Shown: positions 1 through 12,200 of the stretch, piece by piece | Position numbering within the stretch: position 1 is the first letter of the stretch | How the letters are laid out: each line of letters starts with the position of its first letter | Origin: Otis tarda | Lineage: Eukaryota; Chordata; Aves; Otidiformes; Otididae | Length of the DNA stretch: 64,000 bases | NCBI GenBank assembly: GCA_026413225.1 | Contig: CM048552.1 | Coordinates: forward strand, 60,279,001-60,343,000 | Direction of reading: 5' to 3' | The notes under the pieces: generated by a model | What the model was told of the DNA's origin: nothing | Seen by the model: the letters and a program-made list of their open reading frames with translations, nothing else | Database searches by the model: none | Translations under genes and position numbers: made by a program

Positions 1-2749
1 TCATGATTTCATGCTTACATGTGACTTCAGTCTCCAAAGCATGTTCGGCACCATGAGATCTCCACCTATCCTTAATCATATGTTGATTTTTTTAAAACAC
101 ATAACGGTGATGCAAGCTTCTCTTCAGCCCTTTTGTAGAAAATTCCCTTTGGACATCCATTCTTGAAAACTATGTCTTTCATGATAGCTGGAGTCCATCT
201 GTGGCCTCTAAAGAACATGAACCTACTCGTATGCAATAAAACTGGTATTTCAAAGCCCTCGTGTAACTTCACTGATTTCACAGAATCACAGCAGGGAGGA
301 ATTTAGATCCATTGGGTTTATGCTACTCCAGAGCACAGCTTGATGGAACTTGTCTATTGGTTTCAAACCTCTGATGTAATTTGTGAATCTATACTTTATG
401 TATTTATCCTGAAAGACTTTGCCCTACCCCACTCTGACTGTCTGAAAATGCTCTTTGTTTCAAAGGCAAAACTACAAATTGTCCCATTTTCATGGGCAAA
501 AGCCTTTCTAGAGTAATTCAATTTTATCATTCTGATTTGAATAAGTTATCCAGCTGAAGGCAATCAAATTTGTTTCTGGGCAATCCTCTATGTTATTAAG
601 TTGTGGGGATATAGGTCATGGAAAGGTTGGTCTATTCTTTCTAAAGGTATTCACTGTCAACTCCTCTCCCTTACTTGTACAGCTAGTTTACAAAGTGCCT
701 GCTTGCAACAGCAAGGGCCTGATGGTGAACTCAGAAGTAGCTTATTACCTGTGTTCTCAGGTATTTCTCTTGTGGAATACTCTTTTGTGTGACCACATAA
801 CTACTGTGTTACACTGAACTCCCAATTAGGAGTAAATATGCACCTCAAAGACATTACTTTCGCATACCTGTTAGTCTGAGTTATTATGCCTTCAAACCTT
901 AAGACTTACATACCTACCTATTTTTGCTGTTGCCATTTTAAGACGGTGGTTAAAATAAAGCATGTGAGGTGTAGAATAGCAACTTTCAAGTTGTTATCTG
1001 TTTACAAGGGTTAAGATGGATGTTTAATCTTAGAAACCCAGATGTGCTCAGCAGATGTGCATGGACTGACCGATAAGCAGGCAGCGGCTAACTCAGGATT
1101 TCGCTGCGATATGACAACATCATCATTGTTCAGGGTGGAAGGATCGTCCTGGCCCTGCTCTGTTCAGCCTGCTAAATGGTAAAGAGCTGACGCAATCAGA
1201 CTGATGCGAGTCAACCTTTGCGGCAGAACATTGGTAACTTACATTTTGGACAGAAAGCATAGAAAAGATAGAAATTAGCAGAGCTATGCTTATAGAACTG
1301 GCTGAGGGTACCATTGCTCAGAGATATTAAAGGAAAAGGCTTTGTGCTGTACTTTTTGATTTGGCACAAACTTAACCCTAGGGTCCTCTCACTATTGTCT
1401 CCCGTGGCTGGGACAGGGGCTGCTGGGTGCAGAACATCTACTCTGGTGGTCCCTGTGTCCAGAGCATAGCCATCAGTCAAGGACTCAAATCCCACAGACC
1501 CTCATCAAACAAAACTCCGATGTGCTGCAGCGGTCCACAAAAGCTGGCACTGACTTCTTATTGTTAAATGCTTTGGGACACCTCAAATATGAATGGAGCT
1601 ATATAAAATTCAATTCTATTTTAAAGAAAACAGCTGTCATGAATTAAGGCGATGTTCAGCTTTTGAGATGTGGACGACTGTCCGGTAGGGAATGAACAGA
1701 AAACTCAATCCATTTAACTTTAAGATGGAGATTTGTCTTCTCTTTCCCAGAAAACAAAACCCCGGGGATTTTAAATCTATAAACCACATATAGCGTATCA
1801 CCCAAACAATTTCTTTTGAGGTTTGAAAAACCCCTTGCTGCTAATTATTGGTTATAGACGGTTTGAAAGAAAAATGTAGTTTTAATGCTGGGTTTAATTA
1901 AAATGCCTTTAATAACAGTCATGGATTTTGCAGCACAAGTGCTAAAAGGCCAAATCCTGCTTTTGCAGTGAATTGAGTTCAGAAGAACTAGATGAGCAAG
2001 CAGCCCAAGCCAGATTTGGGCCAAACTTTGCAAAACAGTTTTGCTTTTAATGTGACTGAAGTCTGCTTTCCCAGTAAGAACATTTTCTGGAAAGGAGCAG
2101 ATTTACTGTTTGAGCTTTATCATTTCCTTTTCTACAAAACAATAGGAGAGAAAAGGAACCTTTCCAATTTTTCACCCCTTTAATTAATAAGACATTCTTT
2201 GGCATATGACACCAAAAATATGTGATGAATGTACTTGATAGGTTATGATTAATAGTGGTCTAGGGAGGTTTTAGAGACATGAGACACGCCATAAACACGG
2301 AATTAATACCGAAGTGAACATTTTTATAATGTCCATTTTGGCACTCTCCCTGACCTAAGATGTTAGTAGCTTTATATGTCATTTAATTAATGCTTTAAAA
2401 AAATAAAATGCAAACAGCTCTTTTCAAACCATAACGATTCATTGTATGACTTATGTGGGTTTGAACTGGCACAGTTAGTCAAAACATTCCTAGTGCCACT
2501 TTATTTCCATAAACCATTTGTATTGTAAACTTTACCAGAAATTTCTGTGCCAGGTTTGAAGAGTTCAGGCAGAGGCCACTTTGAATATAGGGGCTGGTGT
2601 AGCCTGCTTATCAAAATGATTTACTAATGTAATTAGTAATAATTAGAGAAAGAGAGAGGAGCTACACCAACAGTATCTCTAACTTATAACCAGAATCCGC
2701 AGCTAAATATTATGTTTTAGGAAAAATTAATATCTCTGTTCAGGTCTGA
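1..2749. other. Non-coding stretch, no gene recognised
   Basis: AT-rich single-copy-looking DNA. The longest open frame is 94 codons (1211-1495, minus), with no recognisable product. I see no repeat that I can classify and no RNA gene. Confidence 0.6.
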
Positions 2750-2820
2750 AAATACTGGCCCTGACTTACCTCTCACACTGGTGGAAATTGCAAATAACTA
2801 GTGGTGTTAATCCAAAAAAC
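2750..2820 (+). repeat. Possible relic of an old amniote interspersed repeat
   Basis: The text around 2756-2785 (a ggccctgacttacctctcac-like string followed by an actggtg core and then taactagtggtgttaatcc) resembles a palindromic repeat family that I recall from reptile and bird genomes, built around acctctcac...cactggtgtaaat. Only about 70 bases can be followed. The family name is not known to me. A chance resemblance is possible. Confidence 0.35.
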
Positions 2821-3689
2821 CCCCACAAAAATAAAGAGATCTATTGGCCCATTGTTCATCTTTTGCATTCAAGGTGATGTACATATTGTCCTCTCCGGAA
2901 AGGTCCTCAAGCCACGGCTGTTTTGGGTACTCTGCTGAGCTGAAGGTAGAGGCAGTCAACCACTGAAGAAAAGCCAGCTGGGACAAGGATATAAAAACAG
3001 AAGGACAGGATTATATATGCTCAGTGGCTGCCACCCTGGAGCCAAACGCAGAAGCAGCGTATCAGTGCAGGATGAGCAGCAAGCCCAGAGGGAGTCGCTT
3101 GGTTTGAAAAACCCTGAGCTGGCAGGGGAGTTGAGCTGATGAGCGCTGAGAAGAGGGACAGAATGCTTCGTATGCTACAGGCCCTTCGTTTCTGAGCACC
3201 TAGACATAAAGACTATGGTTATAAAATAGTCATAAACTCAACAATCTTCCCCAGCTTCCAAAAGAAACAATGGAAGGGAGGTAAAATGGAAGGTTAATAC
3301 TGAAAGCAATCACCCAAGTGACGGCACTGTTAGAGAAAGGATGGTTTCTAGTTTGGTTACTAAACATACGACAGTTGAAGGACAACTGAAATGTCCAGGT
3401 TGTCTCTAAAAAAAAAGAAAATTAGAATGTGTAGCTGAGGATCGTAAATCACATTTCACCAAAAATATAAGATGCTTTGTCAAGGATGAGAGAACAGGGA
3501 TATTGAAGGGCTTGTGATGAAAATACGTATTTTCTGAGAAAAATGAGGTGGAATAACATTATATGTTAAGCTATAAGAGACCATAAAGGAGTAAGCAATC
3601 ATGTAACATGGATAAAACTATGTGGAGTACCTAAGTACAGTATATTATGCTGGAACAAAAATATAGGATGAAAAATAAATATTAATATT
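2821..3689. other. Non-coding stretch
   Basis: No open frame of 60 codons on either strand. A TATA-like ATATAAAA string at about 2990 is followed by a more GC-rich 120 bases, but nothing else supports a promoter. The right end may contain further unrecognisable 5' sequence of the ancient CR1 that starts near 3690. Confidence 0.45.
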
Positions 3690-5830
3690 AAGGATAAGGT
3701 CCAGGTTTTCCTGAGTATGATAGCAGACAATTTTCTTTATCAAGTAAGGTAAAGTTCATTGAACAAGAGGGCACCCTTAATTAGACTTTGTTTTTATAAG
3801 TGATAAAAAGTAAAAACTTGTTTCAAGTGGATCATGGGTTGATTCGGTTTAAATACAATTTAAGGATAAACAAAGGCAGTTTTGTAATTAAGGTTTTAGA
3901 TTTCAAATGGATAAAGACTGAAAAATGAAGGTATCTAATTAGTGAGCTATCCAAAAGAAATCAAGGACCTGAGTGTAGAGGAAACATAGAATTACTCAAA
4001 GTCAAAGGGATGAAGCCTATCTGCAATCTGTATCATAAGCAAAGGAAAAATCTTCGTAAACTTGTGGGGAAGCACTCTGAACCAGAGAGGTAAATAACCA
4101 CCTTAAGGAATATATCAAGATTTTAGTAAAAGCCTTCTCAGAAGGGAAAAATTGAACATTCAGCAAAATGAGCTACATTAAATGTTAGGAAACATAAAGA
4201 TAAAGTAAGAATCAATGAAATTCAAGCTGAATTACACTTTGGAAAAAAAATTAGACAATATGCAAAAAGCATGTGTAACCATATGTATAAGATCAAAGAA
4301 AAAGTAAAGCCTCACTGGAGTGAAGATGGTGTAGAAATCCATGATAATTCAGGTGCAGTATCAAAAGTCTGCCTTGTTTTTCATAAAAGCAACAAAATAG
4401 AGCAGGGTGGGTAATGAAAGTGAGACTCTCAAATTGAAAATACACACATCTGAAGTTGAAGTAGAAATCTCTGGACCAGAGAATCTCCCTTCTGGAACTG
4501 TGAAAATGTTGGCATGAGAAACTGAGGATCGGGTAGTAATTTTCATACTGATTACGTTAAATTGGCATGGTGCGTTACAGTTGAACATAACTAATGTAAG
4601 GCTACTGCTTGTGAAAGGATGGAAATAGACCCTCGACAACTAGGGACTAACCTGACTTCAGTAGTATACAAAATACAAGAATGAGTTTTGAAATGGAGTA
4701 TATGTAGAGAGAAATAAAAAAATTATATAAAATGCAGTGTGGCTTTAACGAAACTGAATAATAAAAGAATAATCAGGTTTATTTCTTTGGTGATAAAAAT
4801 GCTTTCCTAGACAAAGGAAATGCTGTATTTTATCTTGATTTCAGGTAAACATTTGAGACGAAGCCATAGGGAAAAATGTTACATTATCTGCAGAAGCTGA
4901 GAATAAGTACAATAACTATAAGGTCAACAGGGAGCTGCCTAAAGGGCAGCTCACAACAGGTTCTGCTGAAAGGGAAATTATCAGGTGGGAGGAAATCTAT
5001 TGTTTGACGGATTGACCTTAGGACTTAGTTACTTAATAGTTTCATTAGTGACCTTGGCACAGAAAATAGTAGCAAATGAGAGATATTTACTGATGACATA
5101 AAACTGGAAAGCATGAAAGGAACGGGAAAGAAAGAAATGGATAACCTTGGGGACTGGTGGGCTAAAAGTGACATCATGTGTAAAAGAACCGAGAGCAATG
5201 CCCTGGCATGGAGAGAGCAAAGACACGGGTCTGCCTCCATATGTCTGCTCCTGTCTAGTTTGAACCTTCAGAGATAGCTGAGTAGTACTAAGGACCTGGA
5301 TACAGCTAGAATGTAGGCCATCTGCCTCCAAACCATGAATTTCTACTGGAAAAAAAAATTTGCATATGAGTAGACCACAGGATGGATCTGGGCCATCAAC
5401 AGGATGCATCCATGGACAAACCCAGAAGCTACTGCGGTCTATCAGGGAGGTACTTCCAACAGCAAAAGGAAAATAGTAGTGCTGCGTGAGAAGCTGTGGG
5501 AAGTCCACAGAGGGAATACTGTTTTCTTTCCTTTATATCTATTATCAAGAAAGAAGCACTGAAGCTGAAAATAATGCAGTGAAGGACTTCTCGAAAGAGT
5601 GGAGAGACTACTTCCTGAGAAAATACAACAGGGCTTGCTTAGGTCAGGAAGGTGAAGTTTGAGAAGAGGTAGGATTGTTTTCTCTAAGTACATTCGGAGT
5701 GGAGAAAAGAGATAAGAGAGAAAGAACTATTTAAGTTGAAGGACAGCTCCGGCACAAGAGCTGTGTATACTACTTCCTACTAAGTAAGTTTTTGGAACAG
5801 CTTCCCAGTAGTAGTATTTGAAGGAAAAAA
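3690..5830 (+). mobile_element. Ancient CR1-type LINE relic (ORF2 from late endonuclease region through RT to C-terminal region)
   Basis: This is a long, decayed non-LTR retrotransposon in plus orientation. Its order of recognisable blocks follows old CR1 ORF2 as I recall it from turtle and other sauropsid genomes. They are an end-of-endonuclease block near 3810-3910 (aagtggatcatgggttgatt, then tagatttcaaatgg), a linker with gcagtatca- and acatctgaagttgaagtaga-like blocks (4350-4470), an RT entry block near 4650 (aacctgacttcagtagta), and the motif-A block near 4800-4850 (ctagacaaaggaaatgctgt then tatcttgatttcaggtaaac, which is an LDF-type signature). These are followed by gggagctgcctaaagggcag (4930), gtgaccttggcacagaaaat (5047) and a block near 5090 corresponding to the catalytic Asp-Asp region (ttactgatgacataaaactg). 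The C-terminal block ttttggaacagcttcc lies near 5792. Many stops and indels break all frames, so it cannot encode protein. Ends are approximate. The 5' UTR, ORF1 and most of the endonuclease are absent or unrecognisable. Confidence 0.72.
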
Positions 5831-7696
5831 ACCCCTCACTAGCTCATTATTAATCAGTTTATGCAATGGACTCTACTTCCACCAGTTGCCTGATGTAGCC
5901 AGGAAGAGGGCTCACAGCCTGCAGGACCTCTTCCACTCCTACGCGCTGAAGCTGAAGCCACATGTGTCTTGCCAGCTGAGGTTCACTTGCATGGTTTTTC
6001 TCTGACAATTTCAATATAACTGATTCCACTTATGACCCATCATCGTAATTATTCGGACACTTTGAAAATACTGGCTTTGAAAAAGAAAGGTGGGAGACCT
6101 GCAGAGTGCTATCTCCACACTTTTGTCAGTATTATACGCATTATAGGAATTTTAAGAGTTAACCAAGCTCAGAAACATTGAAGCTGAAAAAAAGGAGCAG
6201 GGAGGGTGTGGGGCAGGAGGGAGGAATTGTCAAAAGAAGGCAAGTTAGGGTAAGACCTTACTGAGCCCTGTCCTTTCAAATTTCCTGTGCTTGACACATC
6301 ACCAGGATGATGTCAAAGTGACTTAACCAGCTATGACATTTCATTCCAATGATGTGGCCAAGCAGAGGAAATTTGAAAGGATGTGGCTTATGGTACTGAA
6401 AACAATCATTTAGAGAAATGCATGACTGCTGTTTTTCAATTTAAATGAATTCTAAGCCCTTTCTCCCCTCTCCTAAACACATATTGCACCACTTGGAATA
6501 TTTGCATTGCTGCTGAGCTTGCCAAAGGTTTTTAAATGGCTTTAAAATGTGAATAAAAGGCAGCCCCTAGTTTTGGTTTGGGGACTTCATGATATTTTCT
6601 GTTCTATATTATACTATCTATGGCACTGCATGGGTGACTACTAAAAATAAAAACTTTAATTCTTTTGTTATTTTTGTTATCAATTTCAGTACTATTAAAT
6701 TGCAATAATAACACCAAGTAAACAAGTTCTGTGAGCCCAGAAGCCCCAAAGCTTTCAGCACACTTGCCTCTTCGTGTCACTTTGTGGTCACTTTGTGGCC
6801 CTCCTCCATACCCCTGGACAAGCAATTGGTGCTGGGGATGATGGACAACCCCCACCTATCTGGCCAAATACTGTGTTGGAGCCCAGGACAGCAGGGACTA
6901 CTCCTAGGATGCCCTAGCAGTCTTCTGCACGTAGGCAACTCTGAGGTGATTCCCTCAGCAGTAACTGGCCTGGCCACAGCCAGTGCCTGCAAGGGCAGCT
7001 CACCTTGTGTCACGGCCCCCACCCTGCAGCAATCCCCACTGCCATGAGGAGACTGGGGAGACACTGAACACAGTGGCTTTTTGCGGGGTACCAGATGTTC
7101 TTTGCAGTGGACGGATCCTGCTGTCTCCATCTCTCCCAGATTCTCCTTGAGAACTTTACATTAAAGCTTCTTCTCAACCTTGAGGGGCAGCATGCCTCAT
7201 GACAATACGGTGTAACATTTTCCAGAGCGCTGAAATGCCTTGAAAGCATCATTTTCAAAGGAAAGCTCATTTTAAAAAATGTCTTAGCCATGAATAGGCT
7301 TCAATAACATGAGACACTGTTACAGCAGGGTCTCCATTCCCAAGGCACATCTGAAAACTCTAACTGTTCTTTCATGGGTAAAAGAAGAGAGCATGGGTAA
7401 TAGGATATTGTTCAAACGTCTGTTCAGAGGATGTGTGGTGCATCTGTGTTTGGGGATATTTAGACCAAATCTGGGTGCAGTAAAATAATTTTTAGGAGCA
7501 GAGGGATGGTTAGACCCCAAAAAACATATCAAAGGACACCTTATATATCACCAAAAAGAACTGATATGGTGTCTTGTGGTCCTGCAAAAAAGGCCAGATA
7601 GATTTCAGGAAGTTAAGGGATAAACTAAACTAAAACAAAGAAGAACATCTATTTTCAAAGGTGGAGAAAATGGGAGAATGATGTGCCCAGAAAATT
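5831..7696. other. Non-coding stretch between two CR1 copies
   Basis: It contains a G-rich run at 6200-6221 that fits the four-tract quadruplex pattern, and an 11-bp tandem duplication (tcactttgtgg) at 6777-6798. The largest open frame is 117 codons (6777-7130, minus), overlapped by frames on the other strand and without a recognisable product. Confidence 0.5.
6200..6221 (+). other. Potential G-quadruplex motif
   Basis: Four G tracts on the plus strand, GGG-A-GGG-TGT-GGGG-CAGGA-GGG, with loops of 1, 3 and 5 bases. This satisfies the usual G3+N1-7 pattern. Whether it folds or has a role is unknown. Confidence 0.5.
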
Positions 7697-9232
7697 CATA
7701 GAATCATAGAATCACAGAATGGTTAGAGTTGGAAGGGACCTTCAAAGGTCATCTAGTCCAACCCCCCTGCAAGGAGCCGGGACATCCCTGACTAGATCAG
7801 GTTGCTCAAAGTCTCATCCAGCCTGGCCTTGAATGTTTCCAGGGATGGGGCATCCACCACCTCTCTGGGCAACCTGGTCCAGTGTTCTACAACTCGCATT
7901 GTAAAAAAATTTTTCCTAATATCCAATCTAAACCTACCTCCCTCTATTTTAAAACCCCTCGTCCTATCACAACAGGCCCTACTGAACAGCCTCTCCCCAT
8001 CTTTCTTGTAGGCCCCCTTGAGGTATTGGAAGACCGCTATCAGGTCTCCCCGGAGCCTCCTCTTCTCCAGGCTGAACAGCCCCAACTCTCTCAGCACGTC
8101 CTCATAGGAAAGGTGCTCCAGCCCTCTGATCATCTTTGTGGCCCTCCTCTGGACCCCCTCCAACAGGTCCATGTCCTTCTTGTGTTGGGGGCTCCAGAAC
8201 TGGACACAGTACTCCAGGTGGGGTCTCACCAGGGCAGAGTAGAGGGGGAGAATCACCTCCCTTGACCTGCTGGCCACGCTCCTCTTGATGCAGCCCAGGA
8301 TGTGGTTGGCCTTCTGGGCCGCAAGGGCGCATTGCCTGCTCATGTCGAGGTTCTCATCCACCAACACTCCCAAGTCCTTCTCCTCAGGGCTGCTCTCAAT
8401 CCATTCCCCGCCCAGCCTGTATTTGTGCCTGGGATTGCCATGACCCAGGTGCAGGACCTTGCACTTGGCCTGGTTGAACTTCATGAGGTTGGCACGGGCC
8501 CACCTCTCCAGCCTGTCAAGGTCCCTCTGGATGGCATCCCTCCCTTCCAGCGTGTCGACGGCACCACACAACTTGGTGTCATCAGCAAACTTGCTGAGGG
8601 TGCTCTCTATCCCACTGTCCATGTCACCAACAAAGATGTTGAACAGGGCCGGGCCCAACACGGACCCCTGAGGGATGCCACTCATGACCAGTCTCCACTT
8701 GGACATCGAGCCGTTGATGACCACTCTCTGAGTGCAGCCATCCAGCCAATTCCTTATCCACCGAGTGGTCCATCCATCAAACCCACGTCTCTCTAGTTTA
8801 GAGAGAAGGATGTCATGCGGGACAGTGTCAAAAGCTTTGCACAAGTCCAGGTAGATGATGTCAGTTGCTCGTCCCTTGTCCACTGATGCTGTCACCCCGT
8901 CATAGAAGGCCACCAAATTGGTCAGGCACGATCTGCCCTTGGTGAAGTCATGATGGCTGTCACCAATCACCTCCTTGCTCTCCATGTGTCTTAGCATGGT
9001 TTCCAGGAGAATCTGCTCCATGACCTTGCCAGGCACAGAGGTGAGGCTGACCGACCTGTAGTTGCCCAGGTCCTCTTTGTCCCCTTTTTAAAAATTGGGG
9101 TTATGTTCCCTCTCTTCCAGTCATCGGGGACCTCACCAGACCGCCACAACTTCTCAAATACAATGGCAGTGGCTTGGCAACTTCATCCGCCAGTTCCCTC
9201 AGGACCCGCGGATGGATCTCATCAGGTCCCAT
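7697..9232 (-). mobile_element. CR1 LINE, 5'-truncated, young-looking copy
   Basis: A minus-strand CR1 of about 1.5 kb. At its 3' end (low coordinates) it has the diagnostic tail, read on the plus strand as two or three units of atagaatc(at/ac), followed by the conserved 3' UTR block ggaagggaccttcaaaggtc-atctagtccaacccccc. ORF2 runs from 9232 down to 7792, covering the RT region and the C-terminal part. The element stops abruptly at about 9232 inside ORF2 (reverse-complement text ccatgggacctgatgagatcc), so the 5' UTR, ORF1 and the endonuclease are missing, as expected from incomplete target-primed reverse transcription. No clear target-site duplication is seen, which is usual for CR1. The long open RT region makes it the youngest-looking CR1 in the window. 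Confidence 0.95.
7792..9036 (-). pseudogene. CR1 ORF2 fragment: reverse transcriptase, 414 open codons
   Basis: This is the C-terminal two-fifths or so of CR1 ORF2. In an intact element the product is an endonuclease/reverse transcriptase acting in target-primed reverse transcription of LINE RNA in the nucleus. Visible RT motifs, counted from the GTG at 9036, are [11 protein letters not shown] (31-41), motif [12 protein letters not shown] (62-72, Asp64 and Asp70), motif [11 protein letters not shown] (120-129) and motif C FADD (150-153, the YxDD equivalent). The C-terminal CR1 region follows, including [21 protein letters not shown] and [18 protein letters not shown], and a TAG stop lies at 7792-7794. 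The GTG is only the first possible start after a break. Upstream, the same protein reads on in other frames through two single-base shifts, near 9078-9083 (followed by an in-frame TAA) and near 9160, up to the truncation at 9232. It has no promoter and no endonuclease, so it is a dead fragment. Coding-like openness is a sign of recent insertion, not of host function. Confidence 0.9.
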
Positions 9233-12200
9233 GGAATTGAATATTTATATGTTTTAGTCACTAAAATACACAGTAACGATAGCTGTTAAAGAGGTCTGAG
9301 GGTAAACATAGCTTCAGTACTTACACTCTTCTTAGTTAAAAACAGATAGCTTTTATTTAAAGAATGCTTTAAAGAATCCTTTCTTTGCTTTTGCCAGTCT
9401 TTCTTTGCTAGATGCTGGTTTATAGTTTCAGCTTCCACTGCTATTTTAAGCAAGTAAAGCTTTATCTTAAACACAGTACATAATATTTTCTGGCAAGTCT
9501 TAAATCCTTGAATTCATCTTATCTCTATGGTGACAAGCCTACATTTGGAATAAAGTATCAAGGCTTTTCAGAGTAAAGGCGTTTTCAGATAAAAGCTGGT
9601 GCCTTTGATTTATGGCAGTTCTCAGCTTCCATCATTTGAAAAAATGAAGTGTCCGATTATTGGTTAGCAACAGCTTTTTCAGGAATAACTATTTTGGAGT
9701 AAAAAGCTCCAACTCTATAATTATACAATCTGACTCAAAGCATTGCTAATTTACATAAAATGATATGCAACTGCTGAAACCAAATGGACACACACATGTG
9801 CCATCTGTGTTTGAAGTGCCATAAAACTCCTTGTTGAGAGGAAGGAGGGAACGGAAGCAATACAGACCAGTCTAGGACTAAGAAGAAAAAGTTTTTTCCC
9901 ACGTAACAGCTTCTACAAATGGTATTTGTAAATGTCTTCCTTACTCATGTACGCTCACTCCCACATGAACTGTAGCTATGATGGTAGCCAAGAGCTGTTG
10001 GCCCATTTATCTTTCTACCAGAAGAGGTGTGGTGTTCAATCCCCATTAAATCTGTTAAAAGGGCACTGAGAAGTCAACTACTTAATAGAATGACATTTCC
10101 TTTTGAGAACACAGCCCTGTTCTGGTGGCAAAGGCCATTCCATCTCTCACCAGCCATACGCCAACAGGTTTGCAATGCTTACCTGGCATAAGCAAAGCAT
10201 CATGCTGAAAAATATGTTGAAATATGGATTTTTGTGTTCAGGAAAGTGGCTGCAGGAGGTCTTTGAGTATGTCTGAGGTAAGGTCTGGTGCTTTGTAGGC
10301 ACTATGAGGACAGTGAAAATTAAAAGAATCCTGCTAAGCATGTGCAGTAAAGAACACAAACTTTCTGGTGGAACATACAGTTCTCTTTTTCTTAGAGAGT
10401 GTAATGGGATTATTCTGCAGTAATACTTTGCCAGGTACTTCTTTCCAAACCCCATCAACAATTCTTTCGTAAAGATGCTACAGAAGATTGTGAGGCTGAC
10501 ATGATATCTTTTAAAAAGAAACTGTGAGGGCAGATATTAGCAGTTTTCCAAGCTTTTTCACTTCTGAACTCAGCTATGATGCTAGTTCAGTCACAAAAAC
10601 CCAGAGGAAACTATGTGCAACACAGGTTTGGTTGCAATTGTCTGCTGATTTCACCCAATTTATATATATCAGATCTTTGCTAGTGAGAGTAAAGATTTTT
10701 TTTTTTTTACTACTATTTGATGCCTTAGACCAAGTCCTCAGACTTTGTGTCAAATTTTAACTTCTGTTTGTTTTAGCCTTGTAAAAAAAGAGGAAGAAAA
10801 ACGCTCCAAAATCAGCTCCCCCAGACCTCCTTGATCTTATCTGATGTTTTGATATGAACGGCCCTCTAAGTTTCATGATCTCATTATTCATGAACAAAGA
10901 TTTATAGCATCAATTTTTTTTCCAAATATGTCAAAGTGGAAACTAGCATTTCAGGCCTCTTAAAACATTGCAAGAAATATGATGTTGGGAAAGAGGTGTA
11001 GGAGGAAAGGTAATAATAGCAGTCATATAATCCCCTGGGGAAAACCTGTTTCCTTCAAGAAGCAACATCTTTTGTCTTTGTATGGAGCTTAATGTTAAAT
11101 GAGATATTTGAAAGGAATTCCAAACTGGTATCTCAAAGGGATCTGACCAGACAGAAACATGTGATTTTGAAATGCTGCTGAGCTGGAAAGAAAGACAAGG
11201 CCAGCACATCTGTGGATGCTATAGAGACCAAGGAGCTTTGAGTGTCTGCCTGCACAGTGTCTGCTGTGTACTTTTGTTTTGTTACTTATTTCTTTCTGGC
11301 ACAGCCAAGATCCATGGACAGGATGCATGTAGCTACTGGGTGACACAAGACGAAATTTCCAACATAAAACTGCTGTCCTCACTCATACTTTTTTTTTAAA
11401 AACAGAAAACAATGCTTTCTCAGTGAAAAAGGTTAAGAAAGAAGCATGAAAACAGTGCTTTTCATAGTTTGCAGAAACTTATATGCCTGCAACCACAGTG
11501 CATAATAGTTGTAGTCATGTCAGATAACCCCTAGACCAAAAAGTGACATCCTGCTATAATAGTTTATTTTGCTGGATACCTCCTCTGAATTCTCCCACTT
11601 TCTCTCTTTGTTCTGTGTTTATTTCCTCCTAATCTCTAATCTGATCTTATTTCTAACCTGTTGCTCTTCAAATGGCTGTTCTGAATGCTATTTTGGCCTT
11701 GTTCCCTGTGCACAGGCATTGGTATCATAACCAGGGGGACTCTCATATTTGCACTCAAAGCCACTTCTTGGGCTGCCACAGTGTTTTTAAGCCATTATAA
11801 TCTTCTACAAACACTGTAACAACTATTCTTCATACAAATACTTTATAAAACCAGAGTTTCTAACATGTTCTTAGCTTTCCACAGCTGCCGCATGATGCAT
11901 AAATCACACAGAAAACAGGTTTGTGGCCACAGTGACTCCCTTTTTCTGGTTAGCTTTTGGGCCTCTGGGCACACCATTATATACAAACCTATTTGAATCA
12001 TCATATTTATATTTACAAACCCCCAAGGAAAGCAGAAGAAGTTGCCATTAGTAACTACAGTTTGTAGGCAGCAAAGGAAGCCATCAAAGATATCCAACAG
12101 TCACACACCTCATTAAAGGCCCGGTGAAGCCAGTAATAACCTTTCCTTTTGATCCGTTGGGCATTGAACAAAACAAGCACCCAAGTAGGAATACTCAAAT

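Noticed and set aside
2985..3000. TATA-like string before a GC-richer block
   Set aside because: No initiator, open frame or CpG context. TATA-like strings are common in AT-rich DNA.
4932..4952. Hairpin GAGCTGCC-TAAAG-GGCAGCTC
   Set aside because: An 8-bp stem inside the decayed CR1 ORF2, at a place where related CR1 copies have a similar but unpaired sequence. Likely a chance result of mutation.
5029..5508. 159-codon minus-strand frame
   Set aside because: Lies antisense within the ancient CR1 relic and has no recognisable domain.
7802..8796. Plus-strand open frames of 69-164 codons across the CR1
   Set aside because: Shadows on the antisense strand of the CR1 ORF2, which itself shows clear RT motifs.
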